Shown here piece by piece: positions 34,583 to 43,640 of a stretch of 64,000 nt of DNA (the stretch's first letter is position 1; each line of letters starts with the position of its first letter). Location of the stretch: NCBI GenBank assembly GCA_910575105.1, contig CAJTDK010000008.1, forward strand, positions 62,001 through 126,000, read 5' to 3'. The notes under the pieces are model-generated. The model worked only from the letters and a program-made list of their open reading frames with translations. It had not been told where the DNA came from and did not search any database. A program made the translations under genes and the position numbers. Origin of the DNA: Lachnospiraceae bacterium (GTDB lineage Bacteria; Bacillota; Clostridia; Lachnospirales; Lachnospiraceae).

Positions 34583-35308
34583 TCAGCCTTCAAAAAGCCC
34601 GGCAGCCCGGTTCACCTTCTGTAAGAACAGATAATTAAACAGCGCCATCACCCGTCCGACGCCGATAACCGCAAGCACCGTCCCGATGCCGATTCCGATC
34701 ACGCGGCCTGCAAAAATCAGGCTTACCCCGACCGTGAGACTGATGTTAAACCCGTCAAAACAGTTTTTGACAAATCCTACATCCCTGCCAAAAAAGTCTC
34801 CCAGCGCCTGCACAATACCGTCTCCAGGATTCGGGACGAGGCGCATATCCAGCGACCAGACAGCCCCTACGCCGGTAAGGATTATGGCAAGGACAAGAAA
34901 CAAAAGCCTCCCCGCAAAGCTTCCGGCAAATGTCCCGGCACAGTCTGTCTCAAGCTCCGGCACCACTGCCGAAAACAGATTCATAAACCGGGTAAACACC
35001 AGGCAAAGAGGGAGCTGCAGGGCATCTGCCACAATCGTCCTTTTCAGATCCGTCACCCTGAATTTCCCTGATCCTTCGCTTCTTTTTGACATTGCCGTAT
35101 GCAGAAGTATCTCGGCAAGCACGAACACCGTATACCACAAAAACGTGATATCCCCGAAGTTAGCATGAAGTATCTCCGATACGCTGAAAGCCACCGAGAT
35201 GATAGGCGATACCCCGAGCCCCGTCTTCGTATTAAGCGTGATGCCGAGCGCCAGGAGCAAAAGCCCTGCCAGATAGAATATCACGCGGCAAATCTTACTT
35301 TTTTCCAC
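34583..35308 (-). CDS. YczE/YyaS-type integral membrane protein
   Basis: This protein of about 241 residues has five or six hydrophobic helices. The opening IFYLAGLLLLALGITLNTKTGLGVSP and the late NPGDGIVQALGDFFGRDVGFVKNCFD pattern place it in the YczE/YitT-like membrane family. The start is taken as a GTG at 35308 with GGGGG about ten bases upstream; a longer version would add a polar leader with no ribosome site. Function unknown. It runs toward citrate synthase but the 102-base gap suggests separate transcription. Confidence 0.75.
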   Translation of the reverse strand: MEKSKICRVIFYLAGLLLLALGITLNTKTGLGVSPIISVAFSVSEILHANFGDITFLWYTVFVLAEILLHTAMSKRSEGSGKFRVTDLKRTIVADALQLPLCLVFTRFMNLFSAVVPELETDCAGTFAGSFAGRLLFLVLAIILTGVGAVWSLDMRLVPNPGDGIVQALGDFFGRDVGFVKNCFDGFNISLTVGVSLIFAGRVIGIGIGTVLAVIGVGRVMALFNYLFLQKVNRAAGLFEG

Positions 35309-35438
35309 TGTATATGTACCCCCTTGCCTGTTCACTGCCTGCCGCCTAACGGACAGGCCGGTCCAGTGTATTGACCCATTCACATTTAATCAAACTTCCT
35401 TGTCTATTTTCCTGACAGCGCTGCTCCCGGACATTGAT

Positions 35439-35484
35439 AAAAATACCCAACTGCCAGGCAAAGCTGTGCCGGACAGTCAGGTAT
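35439..35484 (-). terminator. Terminator downstream of degV-family gene
   Basis: Minus-strand hairpin arms begin ATACC and GGTAT (35443-35484), with partly matched ACTG and GGC inner pairs and a small loop. A TTTTTATC tail follows. It is placed about 45 bases after the DegV stop. Confidence 0.7.
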
Positions 35485-35529
35485 CACCGCCTTTGGAAAA
35501 TATCCTGCTGCATTGTTACTATATCATAT

Positions 35530-36381
35530 CTACTTAGAAATTCCAACTACCCCGAACGCCCCCGGGCCTCCGTGGCAGGTGATAACGCCTCCTGTCTGCA
35601 CCCACGTCACCTTCTTCGCGCCGCAGTCTAAAGCTGCCTTTTCCGCATTTTCGCGGACCTCATCCGACATACGCGGCGAACAGATCAGCCAGATCTCATC
35701 CAGGTCAAGCTTCTGCTCTCTAATGTAACTCTCCGTCAACTGCCCGACGATCTTTTTCATACTTCCTCTGTGCTTTTTCGTCGCCTTCAGATACCCGTCA
35801 AGGATATCGATCTGAGGATGGATCTTAAGCAAAGCCCCGCACATCGCCGCCGCATTGCTCACTCTTCCGCCCGCCCGCAAAAACTCAAGCGTATCCGGCA
35901 CGAAGCACATCCGGACGCGTCCAGACACTTCCTTCGCCTTCTCAGCCGCCTCCTCAACCGTCCATTCCGGATGCTCCTTAAGAAGCTTGGCCATCGTGAC
36001 AACAACGACATACTGTCCCACGGATACATGCTTCGTATCGATGCTGGTGACATAATCCCTCCCCTGCGCCGCGATCTGCCCGCTCTGATAGGAACAGGTC
36101 GTCACCGAAGAATACGCCAGATAAAGGATCTGCCCGTCAGGATGCTCCTCATGGATCCGGTCATATATCTTTTCAAAGTCCTCTGGAACACTCCCGCTCG
36201 TCTTCGGAAGCTTTCCCGTCCGCTCATAATACCCGCATACCTCTTCCGCCGGAAATGCGGCGTCATCCTTCGTCTCCTCCCCGAAGGACACATGCATCGG
36301 CACGATATATATCCCGTATTTTTCAGCCACATCTTTTGTAATATCCGACCCTGTCTCAGCAAGCAAAATTATCTCTCCCAT
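35530..36381 (-). CDS. DegV family fatty-acid-binding protein
   Basis: This 283-residue DegV protein starts at ATG 36381. The N-terminal domain has ETGSDITKDVAEKYGIYIVP and SFGEETKDDA; the middle has the conserved KTSGSVPEDF and AYSSVTTCSYQSGQIA, where serines contact the fatty acid carboxylate; the C-terminal part ends GAFGVVGI. In Firmicutes such proteins (FakB) present fatty acids to the kinase FakA for phosphorylation. No fakA gene is in the window. It is divergent from a TetR-type gene, which may regulate it, and has its own terminator. Confidence 0.9.
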   Translation of the reverse strand: MGEIILLAETGSDITKDVAEKYGIYIVPMHVSFGEETKDDAAFPAEEVCGYYERTGKLPKTSGSVPEDFEKIYDRIHEEHPDGQILYLAYSSVTTCSYQSGQIAAQGRDYVTSIDTKHVSVGQYVVVVTMAKLLKEHPEWTVEEAAEKAKEVSGRVRMCFVPDTLEFLRAGGRVSNAAAMCGALLKIHPQIDILDGYLKATKKHRGSMKKIVGQLTESYIREQKLDLDEIWLICSPRMSDEVRENAEKAALDCGAKKVTWVQTGGVITCHGGPGAFGVVGISK

Positions 36382-36470
36382 GATCTTCTCCTTTTACGTA
36401 TGGTGCATCATATCATTACGTGGTTTTTATTACTACTTGTTATTGTATCTCACCTGTTCCTATGATACAA

Positions 36471-36495
36471 TTTACAGATAAGTATGATATGTAAA
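36471..36495. promoter_or_regulatory. Inverted repeat in the degV/tetR divergent region
   Basis: TTTACA (36471-36476) and TGTAAA (36490-36495) flank 13 bases just before the TetR start codon. An operator for the TetR protein, controlling itself and perhaps the DegV gene, is plausible from position only. Confidence 0.4.
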
Positions 36496-36512
36496 CTTTT
36501 AGGAGAATACCG

Positions 36513-37073
36513 ATGAAGCATGATATTTCTTTAATGAAAAGCATTTTGGGACAGAATTTTACAAAGCGGAACCGGTTCACCCGTCAGTGTATCGGCGAAT
36601 CGATCATTGTTTTAATGCAGAACAAAATCTTTGAGGAGATCACGATCTCGGATATCGTCAAAAAGGCCGGCGTGTCACGTATGACCTTCTACCACTATTT
36701 CCAGTCAAAGACCGACGCTCTTAACAGTTATCTCCACGAGATCATCGAGCTTTATCTGGAAGAGTGCAGCCGCTCGATCGGCATCGAGACTTTCTATGAC
36801 GCCGCGCATATCCGCCACGCCTTCCTGTTCTTCGACCAGTACGCCGTATTCTTCCTCACTCTGGCCAATGCGAACCTCCATTCGCTGATGATCCATGCCA
36901 TCAATGAATATATCACCAAGCTTGTGGCGCCCGTATACCCGCACTCCGTCTATGATCTGTACTATTACGGCGGAGCGCTTCTGAATGTGTTTTTAAAATG
37001 GGAGGCAGACGGCAAGAAAGAATCTATAGACGAAATCGTCCAGGTCGTCTGCCATTGCAGCAATATCAAATGA
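36513..37073 (+). CDS. TetR/AcrR family transcriptional regulator
   Basis: This 186-residue protein has an N-terminal TetR helix-turn-helix: IGESIIVLMQNKIFEEITISDIVKKAGVSRMTFYHYFQSKTDAL in register with the family (residues ~28-70), then a helical ligand domain rich in aromatic residues. It starts at ATG 36513 after AGGAG. It is divergent from degV and convergent with the acyl-CoA synthetase gene, with only 24 bases between the two stops. Control of lipid-related genes is suggested by both neighbours but is inference. Confidence 0.87.
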   Translation: MKHDISLMKSILGQNFTKRNRFTRQCIGESIIVLMQNKIFEEITISDIVKKAGVSRMTFYHYFQSKTDALNSYLHEIIELYLEECSRSIGIETFYDAAHIRHAFLFFDQYAVFFLTLANANLHSLMIHAINEYITKLVAPVYPHSVYDLYYYGGALLNVFLKWEADGKKESIDEIVQVVCHCSNIK

Positions 37074-37097
37074 ACGTGCAATATACCAGCAGTCACT

Positions 37098-38732
37098 CTA
37101 CCCTCTATTCTGCATTTCCACCAGACGCTTGCCGCAGTAGATCTCGCGAAGCCTCGGCTTCTCGATCTTGCCCGTGGCATTGCGCGGAACCTCTGCAAAG
37201 ATGTACTTGTGCGGGCGCTTATACCGCGGCAGCTTCTTACAGAACTTCTCCAGCTCCTCCTGCGTACAGGAAGCGCCCTCCTTCACTTCAACAATCGCCG
37301 CCGCGATCTCACCGAGACGCTTATCCGGCAGGCCGATGACCGCCACGTCCTTCACTGCCTCATGGGCGCGCATGAAGTCTTCGATCTGAACCGGATACAG
37401 ATTCTCTCCGCCGCTGATGATCACATCCTTCTTGCGGTCTACAAGGAAGATAAAGCCGTCCTCATCCTCCATGGCCATATCGCCGGTGTAGAGCCAGCCG
37501 TCCTTCAGCACCTCTGCGGTGGCCTTCTCGTCATGGTAATAGCAGGTCATCACACCCGGCCCGGACAGAAGCAGCTCACCTACATCGCCCTGCCGAACAT
37601 CCTGGCCGTTCTCATCCGCGATCCGGGTCCTCCAGCCGTATCCGGCCTTACCGATAGCTCCCACCTTGTGGATATTGTCAATCCCAAGATGCACGGCGCC
37701 TGGGCCGATAGACTCACTGAGCCCGTAATTCGTATCGTACTTATGGTTCGGAAAATACTTCTTCCACCGCTTGATAAGGCTCGGCGGAACAGGCTGCGCA
37801 CCAATATGCATGAGCCTCCACTGGCTCAGCTCGTAATCATCAAGACACACATCACCTCTGTCCAGCGCATCCAGAATATCCTGCGCCCACGGAACGAGAA
37901 GCCATACTATAGAACATTTTTCCTTGGATACTGCATCTAAGATAACCTCCGGAGCCGTCCCCTTTAACAGGATCCCCTTGCCGCCGGTCAGAAAGCTTCC
38001 GAACCAGTGCATCTTCGCTCCCGTATGGTAGAGAGGCGGGATACATAGGAAAATATCCTCCTTCGTCTGCCGGTGATGGCTCTGCTCCACCTTGCAGGCA
38101 TGCATCAGGCTCTCGTGGTTATGTAAGATCGCTTTCGGGAACCCGGTCGTCCCCGACGAAAAATAGATTGCCGCATCGTCCACATCTCGCAGCACGATAT
38201 CCGGCGACTGGCAGGAGCAGTTCACCGACTGCTGCACATAGCTCTCCGCAAAGGAAGGGCATCCGTCTCCCACAAAAAAGACAAGCCTGTTCTTCGAGAT
38301 CGAATCCGCGATCTCCTCCACACGCCCGATAAACTCCGACCCGAACACAAGCACATCCGACGCAGAAAGGTTCAGACAGTATTCGATCTCCTCCGAAGAA
38401 TAACGGAAATTAAGCGGCACCGCCAAAGCTCCGGTCTTTAATACGCCAAAATATATGGGCAGCCACTCCAGGCAGTTCATCAAAAGAATCGCAACCTTGT
38501 CCCCCTTCTTCACCCCGCGGCTCAAAAGAAGGTTCGCAAAACGGTTCGCCTTCTCATTGAACACATTCCACGTAATCTCCCTACGGTAGTAGGTGGGAGA
38601 TGTAGGCTCCATCAGCTCATATTCCTTCCACGTGATCCGCCTGTCCTCCGGCATCTGCGGGTTGATCTCCACCAGGCAGATATCTTCCCCATATTTCCGG
38701 CAATTTTCCTCTAAAATCTCTGTAATCGGCAT
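37098..38732 (-). CDS. Acyl-CoA synthetase, AMP-binding class I adenylate-forming enzyme
   Basis: This 544-residue adenylate-forming ligase activates a carboxylic acid with ATP and joins it to CoA. It has the P-loop-like AIYFSSGTTGFPKAI near residue 190, the aromatic motif DTNYGLSESIGPG near 340, GWLYTGDMAMEDEDGFIFLVDRKKDVIISGGENLYP near 420-455, and the C-terminal catalytic lysine in ATGKIEK. Substrate class (medium or long fatty acid, aromatic acid, carnitine or bile acid) cannot be read with confidence. It lies alone between a TetR gene and an NhaC antiporter, about 280 bases after the latter. Confidence 0.88.
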   Translation of the reverse strand: MPITEILEENCRKYGEDICLVEINPQMPEDRRITWKEYELMEPTSPTYYRREITWNVFNEKANRFANLLLSRGVKKGDKVAILLMNCLEWLPIYFGVLKTGALAVPLNFRYSSEEIEYCLNLSASDVLVFGSEFIGRVEEIADSISKNRLVFFVGDGCPSFAESYVQQSVNCSCQSPDIVLRDVDDAAIYFSSGTTGFPKAILHNHESLMHACKVEQSHHRQTKEDIFLCIPPLYHTGAKMHWFGSFLTGGKGILLKGTAPEVILDAVSKEKCSIVWLLVPWAQDILDALDRGDVCLDDYELSQWRLMHIGAQPVPPSLIKRWKKYFPNHKYDTNYGLSESIGPGAVHLGIDNIHKVGAIGKAGYGWRTRIADENGQDVRQGDVGELLLSGPGVMTCYYHDEKATAEVLKDGWLYTGDMAMEDEDGFIFLVDRKKDVIISGGENLYPVQIEDFMRAHEAVKDVAVIGLPDKRLGEIAAAIVEVKEGASCTQEELEKFCKKLPRYKRPHKYIFAEVPRNATGKIEKPRLREIYCGKRLVEMQNRG

Positions 38733-39016
38733 TACACTTTACCCCTTTAACGCTTTTATTAGTTAAAGCTCATTCTACCATTATCTGAAAGCTTCGTCAA
38801 CCTCATCTCCCGGCAATAACTACTTTCTTTTGTTCTATTTTATCCCGGCATTATCCCGTCCACAGTAAATCTGAATTGCTTTACTGACAAATACCACGGT
38901 CCATTCTCCCTGTAATATCAACATAAACTGTTACGCTACGCAGGAGTCAACGCTTTTTTCAAAATCTAATCAGGTATATCTATTCACCTCGTTAACCATA
39001 CATCCTGCTTTGCCTC

Positions 39017-40342
39017 TTACTTGTCCGAACCGTCATAATTTTTCTGCGGGATCAGGAAAATAAACACTAATGAGCTGATCAGCAGAAGCCCCGGGTAGAA
39101 AAGGTTCGGGATGATATTGAACGCCGTCACCTCAAAGCCAAGCTCACTGGCCGCCGAGATCGCCACCAGCATCTGGGCGCCGTAAGGGATCGCCCCCTGC
39201 GAGATACAGGAAAAGGTATCCAGAAGGGACGCCGTCTTTCTCGGAGTGACCCCGTACTCATGGGCCATCTCCTTCGCGATCGGATTCGCCATAACGATCG
39301 CAACCGTATTATTCGCCGTTGCAATATCCATAGCGCAGACAAGAAGCCCCATGCCGAGCTGTCCGCCCTTCCTCCCCTTGAACACACGCCGGATCGCTGA
39401 CAAAAGCGCCTCAAATCCGCCGTATTCCCGGATGAGCGCGCACATCGCCGCCACAAGGACAGCTACCATACATGTCTCGAACATGCCAGAAACTCCCGAG
39501 CCCATATTGGCGAGAAGATCCGTCGGCGCAGTCTGGCCGGTAGCCAGCATGATAAGCGAACCAGAGACGATCCCGATCAGCAGCACCACGAACACATTGA
39601 TCCCGACGATACCACCGATCAGCACCAGGACATACGGTATGATCTGTATCAGATTGTACTCCTTCGCCACCGCGCCACCAAGATCCGTGCGCAGAGACAA
39701 TACAAGAATCAAGATCAGGGTAACGGCTGCTGCCGGAAAAGCAATACCGAAGTTCTCCCGGAACTTATCCTTCATAGCGCAGCCCTGCCCGTTGCAGGCC
39801 GCAATAGTCGTGTCAGAGATAAAGGAAAGGTTATCTCCGAACATAGCTCCGCCCATGACCGAGCCGATACAAAGAGGCAGGCTGAAGCCCGAAGCCTGCG
39901 CCACCGTCACCGCGATCGGCGTAATCAGTGTGATCGTCCCCACGGAAGTTCCCATCGCCGTAGAGACAAAGCATGCTACCACAAACAGTACCGCCACCGC
40001 GAACTTTGCCGGGATCAGCGAAAGCATAAAGTAGGCGACACTCTCCGCGCTGCTCCTTCCCACTACTCCCACAAACGCACCTGCCGTCAAAAAGATCAGC
40101 AACATCGTAATAATATTCTTATCTGCCATCCCCTGCGCCATAATCCCAAGCTTATCATCAAATTTCACGCCCCTGTTCTGCAGGCACGCCACCAGGATCG
40201 CCGCCAGAAATGCAACTACAATCGGTATATTGTAGAAACCCATCGGAATCTTCATCACATACTCGAACAAAATACCAAGTCCCAGATACAGGACCAAAAA
40301 CACGCCGATCGGCAGCAATGCAGCCGGATTATTTTTTTTCAT
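39017..40342 (-). CDS. NhaC family Na+/H+ antiporter-like protein
   Basis: This 441-residue membrane protein has about 11-12 helices and family segments such as GTSVGTITLITPIAVTVAQASGF, MGGAMFGDNLSFISDTTIAA and DIATANNTVAIVMANPIAKEMA, which contain the conserved polar residues of NhaC-type antiporters. It exchanges sodium for protons, or a related solute (malate/lactate-type members exist). It starts at ATG 40342. The 284 bases between it and the acyl-CoA synthetase contain nothing I recognise beyond AT-rich spacer. Confidence 0.88.
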   Translation of the reverse strand: MKKNNPAALLPIGVFLVLYLGLGILFEYVMKIPMGFYNIPIVVAFLAAILVACLQNRGVKFDDKLGIMAQGMADKNIITMLLIFLTAGAFVGVVGRSSAESVAYFMLSLIPAKFAVAVLFVVACFVSTAMGTSVGTITLITPIAVTVAQASGFSLPLCIGSVMGGAMFGDNLSFISDTTIAACNGQGCAMKDKFRENFGIAFPAAAVTLILILVLSLRTDLGGAVAKEYNLIQIIPYVLVLIGGIVGINVFVVLLIGIVSGSLIMLATGQTAPTDLLANMGSGVSGMFETCMVAVLVAAMCALIREYGGFEALLSAIRRVFKGRKGGQLGMGLLVCAMDIATANNTVAIVMANPIAKEMAHEYGVTPRKTASLLDTFSCISQGAIPYGAQMLVAISAASELGFEVTAFNIIPNLFYPGLLLISSLVFIFLIPQKNYDGSDK

Positions 40343-40522
40343 CTCTCTCTTCCCCCTGACTCTCTAAATTCTCATCCTGAAAGGTAAGTCCTATGCACAC
40401 GCATATACTTCCTTTACTTTACCATGGCCCCAAAAGCAGGGTCAAGAAAAAAATATGCTGCGCAAGTAGTAACAAACCTCACATTATCCACATATATTAG
40501 AAAAAACAAGACTGAGGCTTTT

Positions 40523-41659
40523 ATGGCAATATATACTGTAGCTCCCGGAGACACTGTGGATACCATCGCCGCTTCATACGGAATCTCCGCAGAGTCTGTC
40601 ATCTATGACAACCAGCTTATCTACCCCTATGCACTGGCCGTCGGACAATCACTCTTTATTGCCGACGGGTCTGTTCCCTCCGGCAAGCCTTACATCCAGG
40701 CAAATGGATACGCCTATACGTATATCAGCAACTGGGTGCTCACCCAGACGCTTCCGTTTCTCACTGAGCTTTCCATATTTTCCTACGGCTTCACCCCGCA
40801 GGGCGACCTTGTCTATCCTCCCAATGACGACAGTTGGATGATCTCTGCCGCGTGGCAGGCGGACGTAAGGCCCATCCTCACGCTGACGCCCCTTGACTCC
40901 TCCGGCCAGTTCAACAATAACCTGATCTCCTCTGTCGTACGCAATGGCGCCTACAAGGAAAACCTGATCTGGCAATTACTATCCGTCATGCGCACAAAAG
41001 GATACGCCGGGGTAGACGTGGATTTTGAATACATATTAGCCGATGACAGGGATCTCTTCACCGCCTTTGTAAATGACCTTGCAGATACGCTTCATCCTTA
41101 CGGCTTTACCGTATCTGTCGCCCTCGCCCCCAAAACATCCGCAGACCAGCCAGGGCTTCTGTATGAGGGTAAGGATTACGCCGCTTTAGGCGCGGCGGCT
41201 GATTATGTCCTTTTGATGACCTACGAATGGGGCTATAAATACGGCCCGAACATGGCGGTCGCCCCGCTGAACATGGTGCGTCGCGTGGTAGATTACGCCG
41301 TCACGGAGATCCCGCCTGAGAAAATCCACCTCGGCATTCCCAATTACGGCTACGACTGGGCGCTCCCCTTCGAGCAGGGAACGACAGTCGCCGTCACCAT
41401 CGGCAATGTAGAAGCCGTGCAGATCGCCATTCGGAACAGTGCCGGGATTTATTTTGACAGCACCGCCCAGTCTCCCTATTTTAACTACACAAAGGACAGC
41501 GTCTACCACGAAGTCTGGTTCGAGGACGTCCGGAGCATCCAGGCCAAATTCGGCCTTATCAAAGAGTACGGTCTCGGCGGCGCAGGCTACTGGCAGATCA
41601 TGCGCTGGTGGCGGGCCAACTGGCTGCTCTTGGCGGAAAGCTTCCCGGGTACAGCCTAA
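40523..41659 (+). CDS. LysM-GH18 protein, spore-peptidoglycan-hydrolase-like
   Basis: This 378-residue protein has one N-terminal LysM domain (VAPGDTVDTIAASYGIS to VGQSLFIAD, residues ~4-48) and a glycoside hydrolase 18 domain. Its catalytic DxxDxDxE region reads GVDVDFEYI, and it also has LMTYEWGYKYG and HLGIPNYGYDWALPF. It resembles SleL/YaaH, N-acetylglucosaminidases of spore cortex. There is no signal peptide, consistent with a spore-coat protein made in the mother cell. The start chosen is ATG 40523 after GAGG; an upstream extension from 40424 reads as non-family sequence. Confidence 0.88.
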   Translation: MAIYTVAPGDTVDTIAASYGISAESVIYDNQLIYPYALAVGQSLFIADGSVPSGKPYIQANGYAYTYISNWVLTQTLPFLTELSIFSYGFTPQGDLVYPPNDDSWMISAAWQADVRPILTLTPLDSSGQFNNNLISSVVRNGAYKENLIWQLLSVMRTKGYAGVDVDFEYILADDRDLFTAFVNDLADTLHPYGFTVSVALAPKTSADQPGLLYEGKDYAALGAAADYVLLMTYEWGYKYGPNMAVAPLNMVRRVVDYAVTEIPPEKIHLGIPNYGYDWALPFEQGTTVAVTIGNVEAVQIAIRNSAGIYFDSTAQSPYFNYTKDSVYHEVWFEDVRSIQAKFGLIKEYGLGGAGYWQIMRWWRANWLLLAESFPGTA

Positions 41660-41749
41660 GCGGCTGATTCTCACCGACTTTTGGGCGCGGCTGCATAATA
41701 TTTCCAAAAGAGGGAATGCTAAGAATTAAACTTTCTATGGAGGTACATT

Positions 41750-42184
41750 ATGGAAAACAATGATACGATCAACTTATTGAAAGAATGTGATGCCGGCACA
41801 AAGATGGCGGTCGTCTCTATCGACGAAATACTGGAAAAGACAAAAGACGCAAAGCTCAAGAAGCTCCTTGCAGACAGCAAGGAAGAGCACCGCACGCTGG
41901 GCAACGAGATCCATACCCTTTTAGTCCAGCACGGAAGCGAGTACAAGGAGCCTTCCCCGATGGCAAAGGGCATGTCGTGGCTTAAGACAAATGTAAAGAT
42001 GGGACTGGATGAAAGTGATGCGACAGTGGCCGACCTGATTACCGATGGCTGCGATATGGGGATAAAGACCCTGAACAAATATCTGAATCAGTACACGAAA
42101 GCCAGCAGCACCTCTAAAGGGCTGTGTAAGAAGCTGATCTCTATTGAAGAAAAGCTGAGCAAAGATCTGCGGAGCTATCTATAA
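41750..42184 (+). CDS. Helical ferritin-like (DUF2383-type) small protein
   Basis: This 144-residue, highly charged, all-helical protein contains repeated heptad-like stretches (ECDAGTKMAVVSIDEILEKT, LKKLLADSKEEHRTLGNEIH) and acidic/histidine residues that recall four-helix ferritin-like bundles of the DUF2383/DUF892 kind. The resemblance is weak. It starts at ATG 41750 behind GGAGG, stands alone, and is followed by a strong terminator. No function assigned. Confidence 0.6.
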   Translation: MENNDTINLLKECDAGTKMAVVSIDEILEKTKDAKLKKLLADSKEEHRTLGNEIHTLLVQHGSEYKEPSPMAKGMSWLKTNVKMGLDESDATVADLITDGCDMGIKTLNKYLNQYTKASSTSKGLCKKLISIEEKLSKDLRSYL

Positions 42185-42220
42185 GCGCGCCGCTTTATTT
42201 TCCTTGACAGATCACCCCAC

Positions 42221-42266
42221 CTCCGCTAATATGGTTCAAAACGAAGCTTATTAGCGGAGATTTTTA
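42221..42266 (+). terminator. Rho-independent terminator after helical small protein gene
   Basis: A perfect 11-base stem, CTCCGCTAATA (42221-42231) with TATTAGCGGAG (42249-42259), a 17-base loop and ATTTTTATTT. It lies about 35 bases after the stop at 42184. Confidence 0.9.
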
Positions 42267-42298
42267 TTTACCGGGAATACTGATCTTAGGAGGATACC

Positions 42299-42892
42299 AT
42301 GTTTCACTACTATATGTTTTACAAGCCATTCGGCTGTGTCACCGCCAGGCGGGACCCCCGTTATCCCACGGTGATGGACTATTTCCGGGAATGCGGTCAT
42401 GAAAATCTGTCCCCCGCCGGGCGCCTCGACCGTCAGACCGAGGGACTTCTCTTCATCACGGATGACGGGAAATGGAACCAGCTCATGACCCATCCTGACC
42501 ATCACAAGGAAAAGACTTACGAATTCACCGCGTTGGGAATGCTTGATGCCGAAAAGATTAAATCTCTGGAAAGCGGCGTATATTTGAAGGGTTCTTCTGT
42601 CCTCACCGCCCCGTGCCATATCCAGGCCACCGGCGCCTGCGTCCTATCACAAATCCTCCCTTCCCTGCACCCGGAGATCCAGGAAGCGACGAATCATAAC
42701 CGCCCGGATCACCCTGTCGTTACCGGACGCATCACCATTACCGAAGGGCGCAAGCACCAGATCCGGCGGATGATGAAAACCGCAGGATGCTGTGTCATCG
42801 GCTTAAAACGCATCTCCATAGACGGCATCACCCTTGACAAAAGCCTGAAGCCGGGCGAGTGGAAAGCGTTCACGCCCAATCTCGGAGAATGA
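42299..42892 (+). CDS. RsuA/RluE-type pseudouridine synthase without S4 domain
   Basis: This 197-residue RNA pseudouridine synthase has the catalytic motif AGRLDRQTEGLLFITDDG (Asp near residue 42), KTYEF, and the C-terminal GRKHQIRRMMKTAGCCVIGLKRISI. It begins almost directly at the catalytic fold (YYMFYKPFGCVTARRD). The usual N-terminal S4 RNA-binding domain is therefore absent, as in RluE and the short rsuA-like proteins of Firmicutes. The target is probably a single rRNA uridine, unspecified. It starts at ATG 42299 behind AGGAGG and is convergent with the nitroreductase gene. Confidence 0.88.
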   Translation: MFHYYMFYKPFGCVTARRDPRYPTVMDYFRECGHENLSPAGRLDRQTEGLLFITDDGKWNQLMTHPDHHKEKTYEFTALGMLDAEKIKSLESGVYLKGSSVLTAPCHIQATGACVLSQILPSLHPEIQEATNHNRPDHPVVTGRITITEGRKHQIRRMMKTAGCCVIGLKRISIDGITLDKSLKPGEWKAFTPNLGE

Positions 42893-42908
42893 CAAACCGA
42901 TTGTATCA

Positions 42909-43418
42909 CTAATCAATATAATGAACCCTTGTCTCGTCGTACCTGTCCTGCTGTGTCTGCTCCTTTGCCGGATAGCCACAGGCGATGAGTGCAAATGCCT
43001 CCAGCCCATCGGGCATATCCACGATCTCCTTCACCGTCTCCATCCGGTCCTCAAGCGGCGCGATCCCCATCCACACCGCTCCAAGCCCCAGCGCATCCGC
43101 CTCAAGCAGAAGATTTTCCACCGACGCACTCAGATCAATGTGCGCATACATGGGGCGCAGGCATTCCCTGCGGTAACACGCCACGAATACCAGAGGCGCC
43201 TCCTTCGCGCAGCCCGTATAAGGCGTACTTTCCGCCAGCCTCCCGATCATCTCCCGCCGCGTCACTACATAATATTCCCACGGCTGCTGATTCATCGCCG
43301 ACGGCGCCGCCATAGCCGCCCTCAGCATCAGCCCCACCTTCTCTTTCTCCACCGGCCTGTCCTCATACTGCCTTACACTCGTCCGGTGAAAAATACTGTT
43401 CCTGCACTCACTCATCAT
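42909..43418 (-). CDS. Nitroreductase family protein
   Basis: This FMN-dependent oxidoreductase of about 169 residues has RTSVRQYEDRPVEKEKV at the N-terminus (phosphate and FMN contact), AAPSAMNQQPWEYYVV, and LGLGAVWMGIAP with the late GYPAKE. Short nitroreductases of this type reduce nitro or quinone compounds using NAD(P)H. The start ATG 43418 shares its A with the TGA stop of the small upstream gene, so translation is coupled. It is the third gene of the glycosylase operon. Confidence 0.87.
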   Translation of the reverse strand: MMSECRNSIFHRTSVRQYEDRPVEKEKVGLMLRAAMAAPSAMNQQPWEYYVVTRREMIGRLAESTPYTGCAKEAPLVFVACYRRECLRPMYAHIDLSASVENLLLEADALGLGAVWMGIAPLEDRMETVKEIVDMPDGLEAFALIACGYPAKEQTQQDRYDETRVHYID

Positions 43419-43639
43419 CAAAACTCCTTTCTGATCTCTGTAATCTTGTACATCGCCTTAAACTCCTCCAGATCCTTTTCATCCCGGATAAGCATGATGT
43501 CCGTGAACTTCCCTGTATGCACATCTTTAAACCCGGCCACCTGCTCTCCCGTACAGATGCTGCAGCGGATCACCGGCTTCTGATTTTCCTTGTCGTATGT
43601 CAAATGCTTTGTCTCTTTTGGCTTAAATAGATGAAACAT
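43418..43639 (-). CDS. Small uncharacterised protein in the glycosylase operon
   Basis: This 73-residue protein starts at ATG 43639, two bases after the glycosylase stop, and ends overlapping the nitroreductase start by one base. It has one CSIC motif (RCSICTGEQVAGFKDV), a possible metal or redox pair, and an acidic/basic C-terminal half (LIRDEKDLEEFKAMYKI). I do not recognise an experimentally defined family. Tight coupling on both sides makes it a real gene. A longer in-frame version was rejected because it would overlap the glycosylase. Confidence 0.7.
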   Translation of the reverse strand: MFHLFKPKETKHLTYDKENQKPVIRCSICTGEQVAGFKDVHTGKFTDIMLIRDEKDLEEFKAMYKITEIRKEF

Positions 43640-43640
43640 A